5,912 nucleotides of DNA from Bacteroidales bacterium (GCA_017632095.1 JAGBSA010000051.1:1-5912); one strand, 5' to 3'. Shown: positions 1 to 5,912, counted from the first letter of the stretch. Notes: generated by a model from the letters alone, not told the origin. A program made the numbers and translations.

Positions 1-26
1 ACTCTATTCAGTTAAGCTACGTGGCC
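1..26 (-). tRNA. tRNA gene, 5' part only (cut by the window edge)
   Basis: Read on the minus strand from 26, the sequence gives a 7-nt acceptor half (GGCCACG), the usual TA at positions 8-9, a D-stem GCTT, a 9-nt loop and the closing D-stem half GAGT. The stem pairs as G-U, C-G, U-A and U-G. A near-consensus promoter lies just upstream with the right orientation and spacing, which supports a real tRNA. The anticodon is outside the window, so the isotype cannot be read; the D-arm style (ATAGAG) is most like tRNA-Arg, but that is only an impression. The loop has GA where most tRNAs have the conserved G18-G19 pair. Confidence 0.72.
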
Positions 27-45
27 ATTCTGCTTTTTGCGAGTG

Positions 46-76
46 CAAAGGTACAACTTTTTTTGATTCCGACAAA
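46..76 (-). promoter_or_regulatory. Bacteroidetes-type promoter of the tRNA gene
   Basis: On the minus strand a TTTG box (73-76) is followed by a 19-nt spacer and TACCTTTG (46-53). This matches the known Bacteroidetes housekeeping sigma consensus TTTG-N19-21-TAnnTTTG in both boxes and spacing. Transcription would start around position 40, about 14 nt before the tRNA 5' end at 26. The spacer is rich in A on the minus strand. Confidence 0.75.
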
Positions 77-99
77 TGAATCTGCGTTTTTTTTGATTC
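58..99. repeat. 12-nt direct repeat beside the tRNA promoter
   Basis: The plus-strand 12-mer TTTTTTTGATTC occurs at 58-69 and again at 88-99, 30 nt apart, roughly three helical turns. On the minus strand this is GAATC followed by an A-tract. One copy lies in the promoter spacer and the other upstream of the -33 box, where A-tracts can act as UP-like or bending elements. A short inverted pair, GATTC (65-69) and GAATC (78-82), lies in the same stretch. A regulatory role is an inference; the low complexity makes chance possible. Confidence 0.4.
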
Positions 100-117
100 T
101 TTTTGTTTTTTACTACG

Positions 118-681
118 CTAAACTTGCTTTTCAAAGTTGTAAACCTTTTGATGTAACTCCTTGATTATAGAGTGATAACATTCTTTTGAGATTTCTTCTT
201 TGGATTTTGTCATTATCAACATTGGAACGCTTTGTTTTGTCTTGTCGTATGGGGGTTGTACGTAATTATAAGGCTGCGGAGCGAATCCATGTCTTTGATA
301 AAATTCCATTCTACGCTTTGCTAATGCGTTTTCAGGAAGTTCTATTTCAAGAACTATTGGTTTTGAAAACGTGTTTACTAGTTCTGTTAATATCTTTGAG
401 CCTATTCCAAGACCTCTTTTTTCTTCTTGGGTGGCAAAATGTTCAATGTAGACAAACGTATCAAAGTTCCAGTAGCTTAAAATCCCGATTACATCACTCT
501 GATTGTTTGTTATGATGCAAAAATCTAATTCTGTATTTTTGTCTAAGGCCTTGATGAGGTTGAAATCTCTGCGTTCATCTTCGGGAAACGAGCTTTCGTA
601 AATCTGTCTTGCAGATGAGATATAAGTAGATTTTGATTCCGATTTGTCGGAATAAAGATGTTCTAATTTGATTGTTTGCAT
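118..681 (-). CDS. GNAT-family N-acetyltransferase
   Basis: This is a small cytosolic protein of 187 aa, predicted to move an acetyl group from acetyl-CoA to an amine; the acceptor is unknown. The acetyl-CoA binding motif is visible as RGLGIGSKIL at residues 89-98, after the core strand IEHFAT (79-84). The second conserved segment, RRMEFYQRHGF (123-133), is the usual helix and strand of the GNAT fold. An FPEDERR segment near residue 32 is typical of one bacterial subgroup. I chose ATG at 681, 11 nt after the sigma gene's stop. The frame could also open at TTG 711, which would overlap the sigma gene by 19 nt and add ten residues; no signal favours that. It is the last protein gene of the leftward group and ends in TAG. 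I see no hairpin-plus-T-run terminator after it before the tRNA promoter. The fold assignment is firm and the substrate is open. Confidence 0.88.
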   Translation of the reverse strand: MQTIKLEHLYSDKSESKSTYISSARQIYESSFPEDERRDFNLIKALDKNTELDFCIITNNQSDVIGILSYWNFDTFVYIEHFATQEEKRGLGIGSKILTELVNTFSKPIVLEIELPENALAKRRMEFYQRHGFAPQPYNYVQPPYDKTKQSVPMLIMTKSKEEISKECYHSIIKELHQKVYNFEKQV

Positions 682-692
682 AGGGAATGTTA

Positions 693-1301
693 TTATTGCA
701 ATTCTCTGCAATCTTTGACCATTTGCACCAAAAATTCTCTTGCTCTAAATAACTTAGCTTTGACTGTGCCGATAGGGATTTGTAGTTGTTCTGCTATTTC
801 TTCGTATGTGTTTTCGTCAAAATAACGTAACTCTATAAGAACTCGGTAATGTGGTTTGAGTTTTGCTACTATTTCTCGCATTGCAACTTTCTTTTGTCTA
901 TCTATAATCATTTCTTCGGGATCCAATGTTTCCGATGGAATGTTTATTCCAACCTCTTCACCGTCTATGTCTGAGTATAGGTTGTCCATTGATACAGTTG
1001 GCGTACGTCTTTTCCTTATAAAGTCAATGCAATTATTGGTTGCAATACGGAATAACCAAGTGCTGAATGCGAAATTTGGGGTATATGATTCTATTGATCT
1101 GAAGGCTTTCCCAAATGCTTCTATGGTTAAATCTTCTGCATCGGTGGTGCTGCCTGTCATCTTCAAAAGCATGTAATACACAGGCTCACGATAGGTGTTC
1201 ATAAGAGCGGCATAGGCTTTCTGATCGCCTTTATCTCTCGCTCTTATCACCAAATCATAGTCCTTTTCTGCTTTTTCTGATAACTTAATACCAACCTCCA
1301 T
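693..1301 (-). CDS. ECF-type RNA polymerase sigma-70 factor
   Basis: This 202-aa protein is an extracytoplasmic-function (group 4) sigma factor that binds core RNA polymerase and directs it to its own promoter set. Region 2 covers about residues 26-98, with the core-binding and -10 reading part at DAEDLTIEAF (54-63) and the STWLFRIATNNCIDFIRKRR stretch (80-99). A linker of about 45 residues rich in acidic residues follows. Region 4 (about 146-192) holds the helix-turn-helix YEEIAEQLQIPIGTVKAKLF (166-185). There is no region 1.1 or 3, and the length is normal for the class. The start is ATG 1301, which overlaps the glycosyltransferase stop by one base (TAATG) and suggests translational coupling. 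ECF factors are usually held by an anti-sigma factor, often a membrane protein encoded next door. None is present here; the neighbours are a glycosyltransferase and an acetyltransferase. In annotations such genes are often called sigW or rpoE, but I do not assign a symbol. Confidence 0.95.
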   Translation of the reverse strand: MEVGIKLSEKAEKDYDLVIRARDKGDQKAYAALMNTYREPVYYMLLKMTGSTTDAEDLTIEAFGKAFRSIESYTPNFAFSTWLFRIATNNCIDFIRKRRTPTVSMDNLYSDIDGEEVGINIPSETLDPEEMIIDRQKKVAMREIVAKLKPHYRVLIELRYFDENTYEEIAEQLQIPIGTVKAKLFRAREFLVQMVKDCRELQ

Positions 1302-2443
1302 TATACCTTCTTTGTGAACAATGATACTAATCTTATTCTTGCGTTGAAAAATAAAAAGTATATTTCAAACAATGGTGCAAAGATAAAAATTCTTTTGATT
1401 CCTAAGCATCTGCAAGTCTTGAAATATATTGTTATTTGCAAGATAAATTTTAGCAATAAGGCAATTAAGAGGTATTGATAAGGGAATGAAATAAGTGCTA
1501 AAGTAGCCCCAAATAGGTAAAACAGAGTTGTAGTCCATGGTAATATGGAAAGGAAAAACTTAGTTGCTGGTTTGTATTGTTTGTATGTTTGAATACGATT
1601 TTTCTTTTCAGATTTCCAATCTTTGAATGTTCGTTTTGTTGATGTTGTTACAAAACTTTCTGGTTCTAATGCAACTGTTGTGTTTTTTGAGGTGGCTGTA
1701 TCTTTAATGAAAATGTCATCTTCCCCAAGTGTTATATTATAGTGTTTGGTGAATCCTCCGACTTTGTAGAACAAGTCTTTATGATAAGCAATGTTTCTAC
1801 CATCTCCTCGGTATGGTTTTCCGGATAGAGCCAAGCCCATAAAGTTCATAGCTGTTGTTGCGTTGTCATATTGTAGTATGTTGTTGAAAAAACCTTTGCA
1901 TTTTTGAAAACGGCTGAACCCGATAACGATTTGATGTTCTTCATCAAAGTGTGAGGCCATGTATTTCAACCATTCAAAGCCTTGTGTTTGGCAGTCGGCA
2001 TTGCTAAATATCAAATGGTCGTATTTTGCTGACTTTACACCCAAGGATATTGGGAATTTTTTACCACGAAACTTGTTTACATTTTCAACAATGTTTACAA
2101 CCTTGAGGTTAGTGTAGAGTTTAGAGAAGGCTTTCAAAATATACTCTGTCTCGTCTGTAGAAGCGTCATTGACAACTATTACTTCAAATTCAGGATAATC
2201 TTGTTCCAAGAAAAAACCTAGCCTTTCTTTAAGATTGTATTCTTCGTTTTTGGTTGCTATTATTACAGAAATTGGTGGTAAAACTTCGTTTTGTTTTGGT
2301 GAAGTCAAGTTTTGTTTCTTTCTTTTGAAGAATAATTTTCCGTAAACGGCAAAATAATAAACCGTTTGAATGATAAGCATCAGCGCAAGAGCTCCTAATA
2401 ATACCCAAACCAAAGTTGTTGGTCGATATTGTAAAAATTCCAT
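1301..2443 (-). CDS. membrane-bound family 2 glycosyltransferase
   Basis: A 380-aa inverting GT-A glycosyltransferase (GT2) that probably transfers a sugar from a nucleotide donor to an envelope glycan or lipid on the inner face of the cytoplasmic membrane. An N-terminal membrane helix spans about residues 9-34. The GT-A domain follows, with SVIIATKNEE (59-68), VVNDASTD (90-97), SNADC (147-151) at the metal-binding DxD position, RGDGRNIAY (212-220) and the acceptor/base motif GEDD (240-243). A basic KSEKKNR segment (277-283) sits where processive relatives carry Q/RxxRW. Two or three C-terminal membrane helices lie at about 295-321, 323-342 and 350-368. The first Asp of the DxD is Asn here. 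I chose ATG 2443; the frame also opens at TTG 2467, but that codon overlaps the candidate promoter at 2465-2472 and would lie upstream of its transcription start. It is the first gene of the leftward group and its TAA overlaps the sigma gene's ATG. The donor and acceptor sugars cannot be read from sequence. Confidence 0.9.
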   Translation of the reverse strand: MEFLQYRPTTLVWVLLGALALMLIIQTVYYFAVYGKLFFKRKKQNLTSPKQNEVLPPISVIIATKNEEYNLKERLGFFLEQDYPEFEVIVVNDASTDETEYILKAFSKLYTNLKVVNIVENVNKFRGKKFPISLGVKSAKYDHLIFSNADCQTQGFEWLKYMASHFDEEHQIVIGFSRFQKCKGFFNNILQYDNATTAMNFMGLALSGKPYRGDGRNIAYHKDLFYKVGGFTKHYNITLGEDDIFIKDTATSKNTTVALEPESFVTTSTKRTFKDWKSEKKNRIQTYKQYKPATKFFLSILPWTTTLFYLFGATLALISFPYQYLLIALLLKFILQITIYFKTCRCLGIKRIFIFAPLFEIYFLFFNARIRLVSLFTKKV

Positions 2444-2464
2444 GATAGTATTCAATTTTTTAGG

Positions 2465-2472
2465 CAAAAATA
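2465..2472 (-). promoter_or_regulatory. candidate -7 box for the leftward glycosyltransferase-sigma-GNAT group
   Basis: The minus strand reads TATTTTTG, which fits TAnnTTTG, 21 nt upstream of the ATG at 2443. A start of transcription near 2459 would give a very short leader. I see no clear TTTG box 19-21 nt further upstream, so this rests on one box in AT-rich DNA. Confidence 0.4.
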
Positions 2473-2479
2473 TCCTTTA

Positions 2480-2541
2480 TTCGAGTTTTAGCACTACCTT
2501 TGTACAAAAAAATTATAAACTCTTATTGTTGATAACTCGAA
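2480..2541. repeat. 8-bp inverted repeat spanning the divergent promoter region
   Basis: TTCGAGTT (2480-2487) and its exact reverse complement AACTCGAA (2534-2541) flank the tgt promoter box, with 46 nt between them; the right arm touches the tgt start codon. A related AAACTC (2517-2522) repeats part of the right arm 16 nt earlier. The left arm lies upstream of the predicted start site, so the tgt transcript cannot form this hairpin. If it works at all it would act on DNA, as paired operator halves. Function is unproven and chance is possible. Confidence 0.35.
2495..2502 (+). promoter_or_regulatory. -7 box of the tgt operon promoter
   Basis: TACCTTTG matches the Bacteroidetes TAnnTTTG element exactly and is identical to the box of the tRNA promoter at the left edge. 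Transcription would start around 2508, giving a leader of about 35 nt before the tgt ATG at 2543. A matching TTTG box at the expected upstream distance is not evident. The box overlaps a perfect 10-bp palindrome, TTTGTACAAA (2499-2508), a possible repressor site. Confidence 0.6.
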
Positions 2542-2542
2542 G

Positions 2543-3673
2543 ATGAAATTTGAACTACTCTATGTTTCAGACGATTGTAAGGCGCGTGCAGGCGTTATAG
2601 AAACTGATCATGGTAAAATAGAAACACCAATTTTTATGCCGGTTGGTACAATTGGTTCAGTAAAAGCTGTTCATAGGAACGAACTTGAAAGTCAGATTAA
2701 CGCACAAATAATACTTGGTAACACATATCACCTATATTTACGTCCAGGACTTGATGTCATTCGTCAGGCAGGAGGAATACAAAAATTCAATTCATGGAAT
2801 AAACCAATGCTTACCGATAGTGGCGGATTTCAAGTCTATTCTTTAGGAGACAGACGCAAGATTACTGAGGAGGGTTGCGTATTTCGTTCTCACATTGATG
2901 GCTCTAAGCATATATTTACACCGGAAAAGGTAATGGATATTGAAAGGACGCTCGGTGCAGACATTATTATGGCTTTTGATGAGTGTACTCCATATCCGTG
3001 TGAGTACAATTATGCTAAAAAATCTTTGGAACTGACAAATCGTTGGCTTGACAGATGTGTTAAAAGATTTAATGAAACAGAATGCGAATATGGTTACAAA
3101 CAAACTTTGTTTCCAATCGTTCAAGGAAGTGTTTATGGCGATTTGAGAAAGAAAAGTTGCGAATATGTAGCATCAATGGATTGTGAGGGGAATGCAATAG
3201 GCGGTTTGTCTGTTGGAGAACCCGTGGAAATGATGTACGAATTGACTGAGTTGTGTTGCGATATACTTCCTAAGGAAAAGCCTCGTTATCTTATGGGTGT
3301 TGGAACTCCGATCAATCTTTTGGAAGGAATCGCTCGCGGTGTTGATATGTTCGATTGTGTAATGCCTACAAGAAATGGACGAAACGCTATGTTGTTCACA
3401 AGCGAAGGTATTATGAATATGAAAAATGAAAAATGGAAGAATGACTTTTCGCCAATTGACATAAACGGAACAGCAGAAGTTGACCATGTTTATACTAAAG
3501 CATATTTACGACACTTATTTGTATCTCAAGAAATTCTTGCATTACAAATAGCAAGTATTCATAATCTTAGTTTCTATCTTGAATTGATGAGACAGGCTCG
3601 CGAACATATTTTGATGGGAGACTTTTTGAGATGGAAGAATATAATGGTAGAGAAGTTGGGAAGAAGGTTGTAG
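2543..3673 (+). CDS. tgt: queuine tRNA-ribosyltransferase (tRNA-guanine transglycosylase)
   Basis: Tgt swaps guanine 34 in the wobble position of GUN-anticodon tRNAs (Asp, Asn, His, Tyr) for the queuosine precursor preQ1, or possibly queuine. The protein has 376 aa, the usual length. The general acid/base Asp is D92 in TDSGGFQ (91-97). Substrate-pocket residues are D146 in AFDECTP, Q194-G195 and GGLSVGE (220-226). The covalent nucleophile is D271 in MFDCVMPTRNGRN (269-281). Alignment by eye to E. coli Tgt puts G309, A311 and D314 at the places of zinc ligands C302, C304 and C307, while the fourth ligand is kept as H340 (IHNL). The structural zinc site is therefore probably absent or rebuilt; I recall the same change in other Bacteroidales Tgt proteins, so it is likely a lineage trait and not damage. 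ATG 2543 begins the canonical N-terminus (ELLYVSDDCKARAG). It is the first gene of the rightward operon. Identity is firm. Confidence 0.97.
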   Translation: MKFELLYVSDDCKARAGVIETDHGKIETPIFMPVGTIGSVKAVHRNELESQINAQIILGNTYHLYLRPGLDVIRQAGGIQKFNSWNKPMLTDSGGFQVYSLGDRRKITEEGCVFRSHIDGSKHIFTPEKVMDIERTLGADIIMAFDECTPYPCEYNYAKKSLELTNRWLDRCVKRFNETECEYGYKQTLFPIVQGSVYGDLRKKSCEYVASMDCEGNAIGGLSVGEPVEMMYELTELCCDILPKEKPRYLMGVGTPINLLEGIARGVDMFDCVMPTRNGRNAMLFTSEGIMNMKNEKWKNDFSPIDINGTAEVDHVYTKAYLRHLFVSQEILALQIASIHNLSFYLELMRQAREHILMGDFLRWKNIMVEKLGRRL

Positions 3674-3680
3674 CACAATA

Positions 3681-4784
3681 ATGAGAAGAAATAAGAAATA
3701 CATTATAGCAAACATACTTGATGTTTACATAACAAAGAAACTTCTTATGACGTTCTTTGTTGCAGTGGCATTGATTAGTATGATTATCATAGTGTTTGAC
3801 CTATCCGAAAAGCTAGATGACTTTATTGCAAATCAAGCTCCGATTAAGGGTTTGATATTTGACTACTATCTAAACTTTATTCCACATTTCTTAAATATGT
3901 TTGGCTATTTGTTTTTCTTTATTTCAGTAGTTTTTATTTGTTCTCAGCTCGCTTCGCGTAGCGAAACTATTGCGATATTAAGCAGTGGTGTGAGTTTCGC
4001 TCGTTATTTACGACCTTTTATTGTATGTGCTATTTTCGTAGGACTTATAAATCTTTGGCTAAGTAATGTTTTGATTCCTGCTGTAAACGTGCCTAAATTA
4101 AATTTTGAAAAGACTTATTATCGTAATCCTTACTATAATCAATTCTACAACATTCACATACAAACCGAAAACGACAAACAAGTGTATGTACAACGCTATA
4201 ATAACACGAAGACAACAGGATATAAGTTTACATTAGAAACAATCAAGGATAAGAAAGTTTGTCAGAAAATATCAGCTGAGGAAATTGTTTACGATTCTCT
4301 TGCAAAGGATTGGGTAATGCAAAACTACCAAATTCGAAATATTGATGGTATGAAAGAGAATATTGAGATTGGAGCAAGTAAACATATAGATATTGGATTA
4401 GTTCCAAACGATTTCAACCTTAATCAAGTAAAAACCGAAGTGTTAGACTATAAGCAGTTGAACGAAGTTATAGAAAGAGAAAAGATGCGAGGAAGTAGTA
4501 TTGTGACAGAACTAGAGGTGGAGAAATATCAAAGACTGCTAAATCCACTTGCTTATATCATATTGACCATTATAGGTGTTGCATTGTCATCTGAAAAGAA
4601 GCGTGGAGGAATGGGATTAAACCTTGCATTCGGAATAACTTTGGCTTTCAGTTTGATTATGTTTATGAAAATGACTCAAGTTTTTGCAACAAACGCCGAC
4701 CTTCCTGCAATAGTAGCTGTTGCTTTGCCGTTATTCATTTATGGAATCATCGCAACCATTCTTGTAGTTAAAGCACCAAAATAA
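3681..4784 (+). CDS. LptF/LptG-family permease (YjgP/YjgQ), lipopolysaccharide export
   Basis: This 367-aa inner-membrane protein belongs to the family that pairs with the LptB ATPase to pull lipopolysaccharide out of the membrane and pass it to the periplasmic LptC-LptA bridge. The layout fits: membrane helices at about 20-39, 70-90 and 110-130, then a periplasmic beta-jellyroll region (about 135-280), then helices at about 288-303, 310-332 and 342-363. Family segments include ILDVYITKKLLMTFF at the N-terminus, FDLSEKLDDFI (39-49), the cytoplasmic loop SRSETIAILSSGVS (92-105) that contacts LptB, and NPLAYIILTIIGVALSS (288-304). ATG 3681 lies 7 nt after the tgt stop, with no Shine-Dalgarno sequence, so the two genes are probably co-transcribed and coupled. 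By length and by position after tgt it resembles the protein usually annotated LptG in Bacteroidetes, but LptF and LptG are hard to tell apart, so I leave the symbol blank. The partner subunit is not in the window. Confidence 0.93.
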   Translation: MRRNKKYIIANILDVYITKKLLMTFFVAVALISMIIIVFDLSEKLDDFIANQAPIKGLIFDYYLNFIPHFLNMFGYLFFFISVVFICSQLASRSETIAILSSGVSFARYLRPFIVCAIFVGLINLWLSNVLIPAVNVPKLNFEKTYYRNPYYNQFYNIHIQTENDKQVYVQRYNNTKTTGYKFTLETIKDKKVCQKISAEEIVYDSLAKDWVMQNYQIRNIDGMKENIEIGASKHIDIGLVPNDFNLNQVKTEVLDYKQLNEVIEREKMRGSSIVTELEVEKYQRLLNPLAYIILTIIGVALSSEKKRGGMGLNLAFGITLAFSLIMFMKMTQVFATNADLPAIVAVALPLFIYGIIATILVVKAPK

Positions 4785-4811
4785 AGATTCAACAGACTAA
4801 AATAAAGAGCT

Positions 4812-5912
4812 ATGATAAACGAATTTATGACTAAGATAATGCAGAAAAGAATCCGTCAGATAGAGCATTATATGCAAAATCCGATTGATGTACAGACCGA
4901 AGTCTTACAAGTGTTGATTCATTCTGCACGAAATACTATTTGGGGACAGTTTTATGACTATAAAAGCATATCTAATTGGGAAGAATTTAATCGAAGAGTT
5001 CCTGTAAACGATTACGAAGGTCTTCGTCCGTTTTTTGATAGAATCAGGGCAGGTGAAGACAATGTATTGTGGCCTTCGCAAATAAGATGGTTCTCTAAGT
5101 CATCGGGTACAACTTCTTCAAAATCCAAATTCATACCTGTAAGTGAGGAATGTTTGAATAACTGCCACTACAAAGGGGGAAAAGATATGCTTTCTCTATA
5201 TTGCAATAATAACCCTGACACTAAGGTGTTCTCTGGAATGAATCTTGCACTTGGAGGTTCTAGACAAGAAAATGATCTTAATAAAGACATATTCTGCGGA
5301 GATGTTTCTGCAATTCTCATAGACAACTTACCTTTTTGGGCTGAATTATACAGAGTTCCAAAGAAAGATATTGCACTTATGCCCGAATGGGAAAGCAAGT
5401 TGGAAAAGATGATTGAAGCAGTAATTCCTGCAAACGTTGTTAGTCTTTCGGGAGTTCCTTCTTGGATGATGGTATTGCTCAAAAAGATAGAAGAGAGAAC
5501 AGGAAAGAAAATAATGGATATTTGGCCTGAGTTAGAAGTTTATTTTCATGGTGGCGTAAGTTTTGTTCCTTACAGAACGCAATTTGAAGAGATTTTGCCA
5601 AAAGGAATAAACTACATGGAGACTTATAATGCTTCTGAAGGCTTTTTTGGTTTGCAAGATAGGAGTGACTTAGATAGCATGCTATTACTTTTGGATAATG
5701 GAATATATTATGAATTTATTCCTATGGATCAAATAGACAGCAGCTCGCCTAAGGTAGTTAATCTTTCAGAAGTTGAAGTTGGCAAGAATTATGCAATGTT
5801 AATTTCTACCAATGCAGGTTTGTGGAGATATATGATTGGAGATACAGTAATGTTTACAGAAAAGACTCCTTTCAGATTCAAAATCACGGGAAGAACAAAA
5901 AACTTCATCAAC
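4812..5912 (+). CDS. GH3-family acyl-adenylating enzyme, 3' end missing
   Basis: An open frame runs from ATG 4812 to the window edge without a stop (367 codons; complete GH3 proteins have about 500-600 residues). Plant GH3 enzymes adenylate a carboxylic acid (jasmonate, auxin, benzoates) and join it to an amino acid. Bacterial members share the ANL-type fold, but their substrates are largely unknown. The ATP-binding motif is SKSSGTTSSKSKFIP (95-109), the second nucleotide motif is ETYNASEGFFG (270-280) and the third is WRYMIGDTV (338-346). TGRTKNFIN (359-367) marks the hinge before the C-terminal cap domain, which is cut off. FHGGVSFVPYR (245-255) is also typical of Bacteroidetes members. No signal peptide or membrane helix is seen, so it should be cytosolic. 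It starts 27 nt after the permease stop, in the same direction and with no promoter box in the gap, so it is likely in the tgt operon. A 10-nt repeat, AAAATAAAGA (4778-4787 and 4799-4808), spans that gap. The family call is firm; the reaction is not known. Confidence 0.92.
   Translation, partial: MINEFMTKIMQKRIRQIEHYMQNPIDVQTEVLQVLIHSARNTIWGQFYDYKSISNWEEFNRRVPVNDYEGLRPFFDRIRAGEDNVLWPSQIRWFSKSSGTTSSKSKFIPVSEECLNNCHYKGGKDMLSLYCNNNPDTKVFSGMNLALGGSRQENDLNKDIFCGDVSAILIDNLPFWAELYRVPKKDIALMPEWESKLEKMIEAVIPANVVSLSGVPSWMMVLLKKIEERTGKKIMDIWPELEVYFHGGVSFVPYRTQFEEILPKGINYMETYNASEGFFGLQDRSDLDSMLLLLDNGIYYEFIPMDQIDSSSPKVVNLSEVEVGKNYAMLISTNAGLWRYMIGDTVMFTEKTPFRFKITGRTKNFIN

Noticed and set aside
65..94. GATTC/GAATC inverted pair followed by a T-run, a possible plus-strand terminator
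   Set aside because: No plus-strand gene ends here, the stem is only 5 bp and AT-rich, and the stretch is better explained as part of the minus-strand tRNA promoter.
186..515. Plus-strand open frame opposite the GNAT gene
   Set aside because: It is antisense to a gene with clear family motifs, is rich in Leu/Phe/Ser from the complementary codons, and has no recognisable domain.
856..1176. Plus-strand open frame opposite the sigma factor gene
   Set aside because: It lies entirely antisense to conserved sigma regions 2 and 4 and shows no domain of its own.
1378..1385. TATCTTTG on the minus strand, a possible internal promoter for the sigma gene
   Set aside because: It fits TAnnTTTG and lies about 77 nt before the sigma ATG, but it is inside the glycosyltransferase coding region and has no upstream TTTG box; single boxes of this kind are expected by chance in AT-rich DNA.
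2503..2542. Possible preQ1 riboswitch in the tgt leader
   Set aside because: The predicted leader is only about 35 nt, A/T-rich, and I could not fold a stem with the required loop and A-rich tail pseudoknot.
2843..3487. Two minus-strand open frames (2843-3124 and 3173-3487) opposite tgt
   Set aside because: They mirror conserved tgt codons, have no promoter-like context and no recognisable protein features.
3953..3965. Small hairpin TTCGC-GTA-GCGAA inside the permease gene
   Set aside because: It encodes a conserved cytoplasmic loop (SRSE), is not followed by a T-run, and a 5-bp stem is too short to claim a function.
5168..5482. Minus-strand open frame opposite the GH3 gene
   Set aside because: The plus strand here encodes well-conserved GH3 sequence; the antisense frame has no family features.

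Overview
The window is AT-rich chromosomal DNA and looks like the core genome of a member of the Bacteroidetes, most likely the order Bacteroidales. Several things point there. Promoter-like sites match the Bacteroidetes form TAnnTTTG. Starts lack clear Shine-Dalgarno sequences. The sigma factor, the Tgt, the LptF/LptG-type permease and the GH3-family protein all have the sequence style of that phylum. I see no insertion sequence, integrase, CRISPR array or phage gene, and coding style is even throughout.

Layout: two divergent gene groups share a short intergenic control region at about 2444-2542. The leftward group (minus strand, read from 2443 down to 118) holds a membrane-anchored family 2 glycosyltransferase, an ECF-type RNA polymerase sigma factor whose ATG overlaps the glycosyltransferase stop codon (TAATG), and a GNAT N-acetyltransferase 11 nt further on. 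Beyond it, also on the minus strand, a near-consensus promoter (46-76) drives a tRNA gene of which only the first 26 nt are in the window. The rightward group (plus strand) holds tgt (queuine tRNA-ribosyltransferase), an LptF/LptG-family permease after a 7-nt gap, and, 27 nt later, a GH3-family adenylating enzyme that runs off the right edge. The last gene covers about 1.1 kb and has no stop codon inside the window.

Functionally the rightward group mixes tRNA wobble modification (Tgt), export of lipopolysaccharide or a related lipid to the outer membrane (LptF/G type) and a GH3 enzyme whose bacterial substrate is unknown. The leftward group combines an envelope sugar transferase with a transcription regulator that has no anti-sigma gene beside it here. 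Genes fill nearly all of the window; the longest non-coding stretches are 27-117 and 2444-2542, and both contain promoter signals.

I did not find a clearly new system. The points most worth a second look are the Tgt that lacks all three zinc-binding cysteines, the bacterial GH3 protein in this operon, the orphan-looking ECF sigma factor translationally coupled to a glycosyltransferase, and the symmetric sequences around the divergent promoters.
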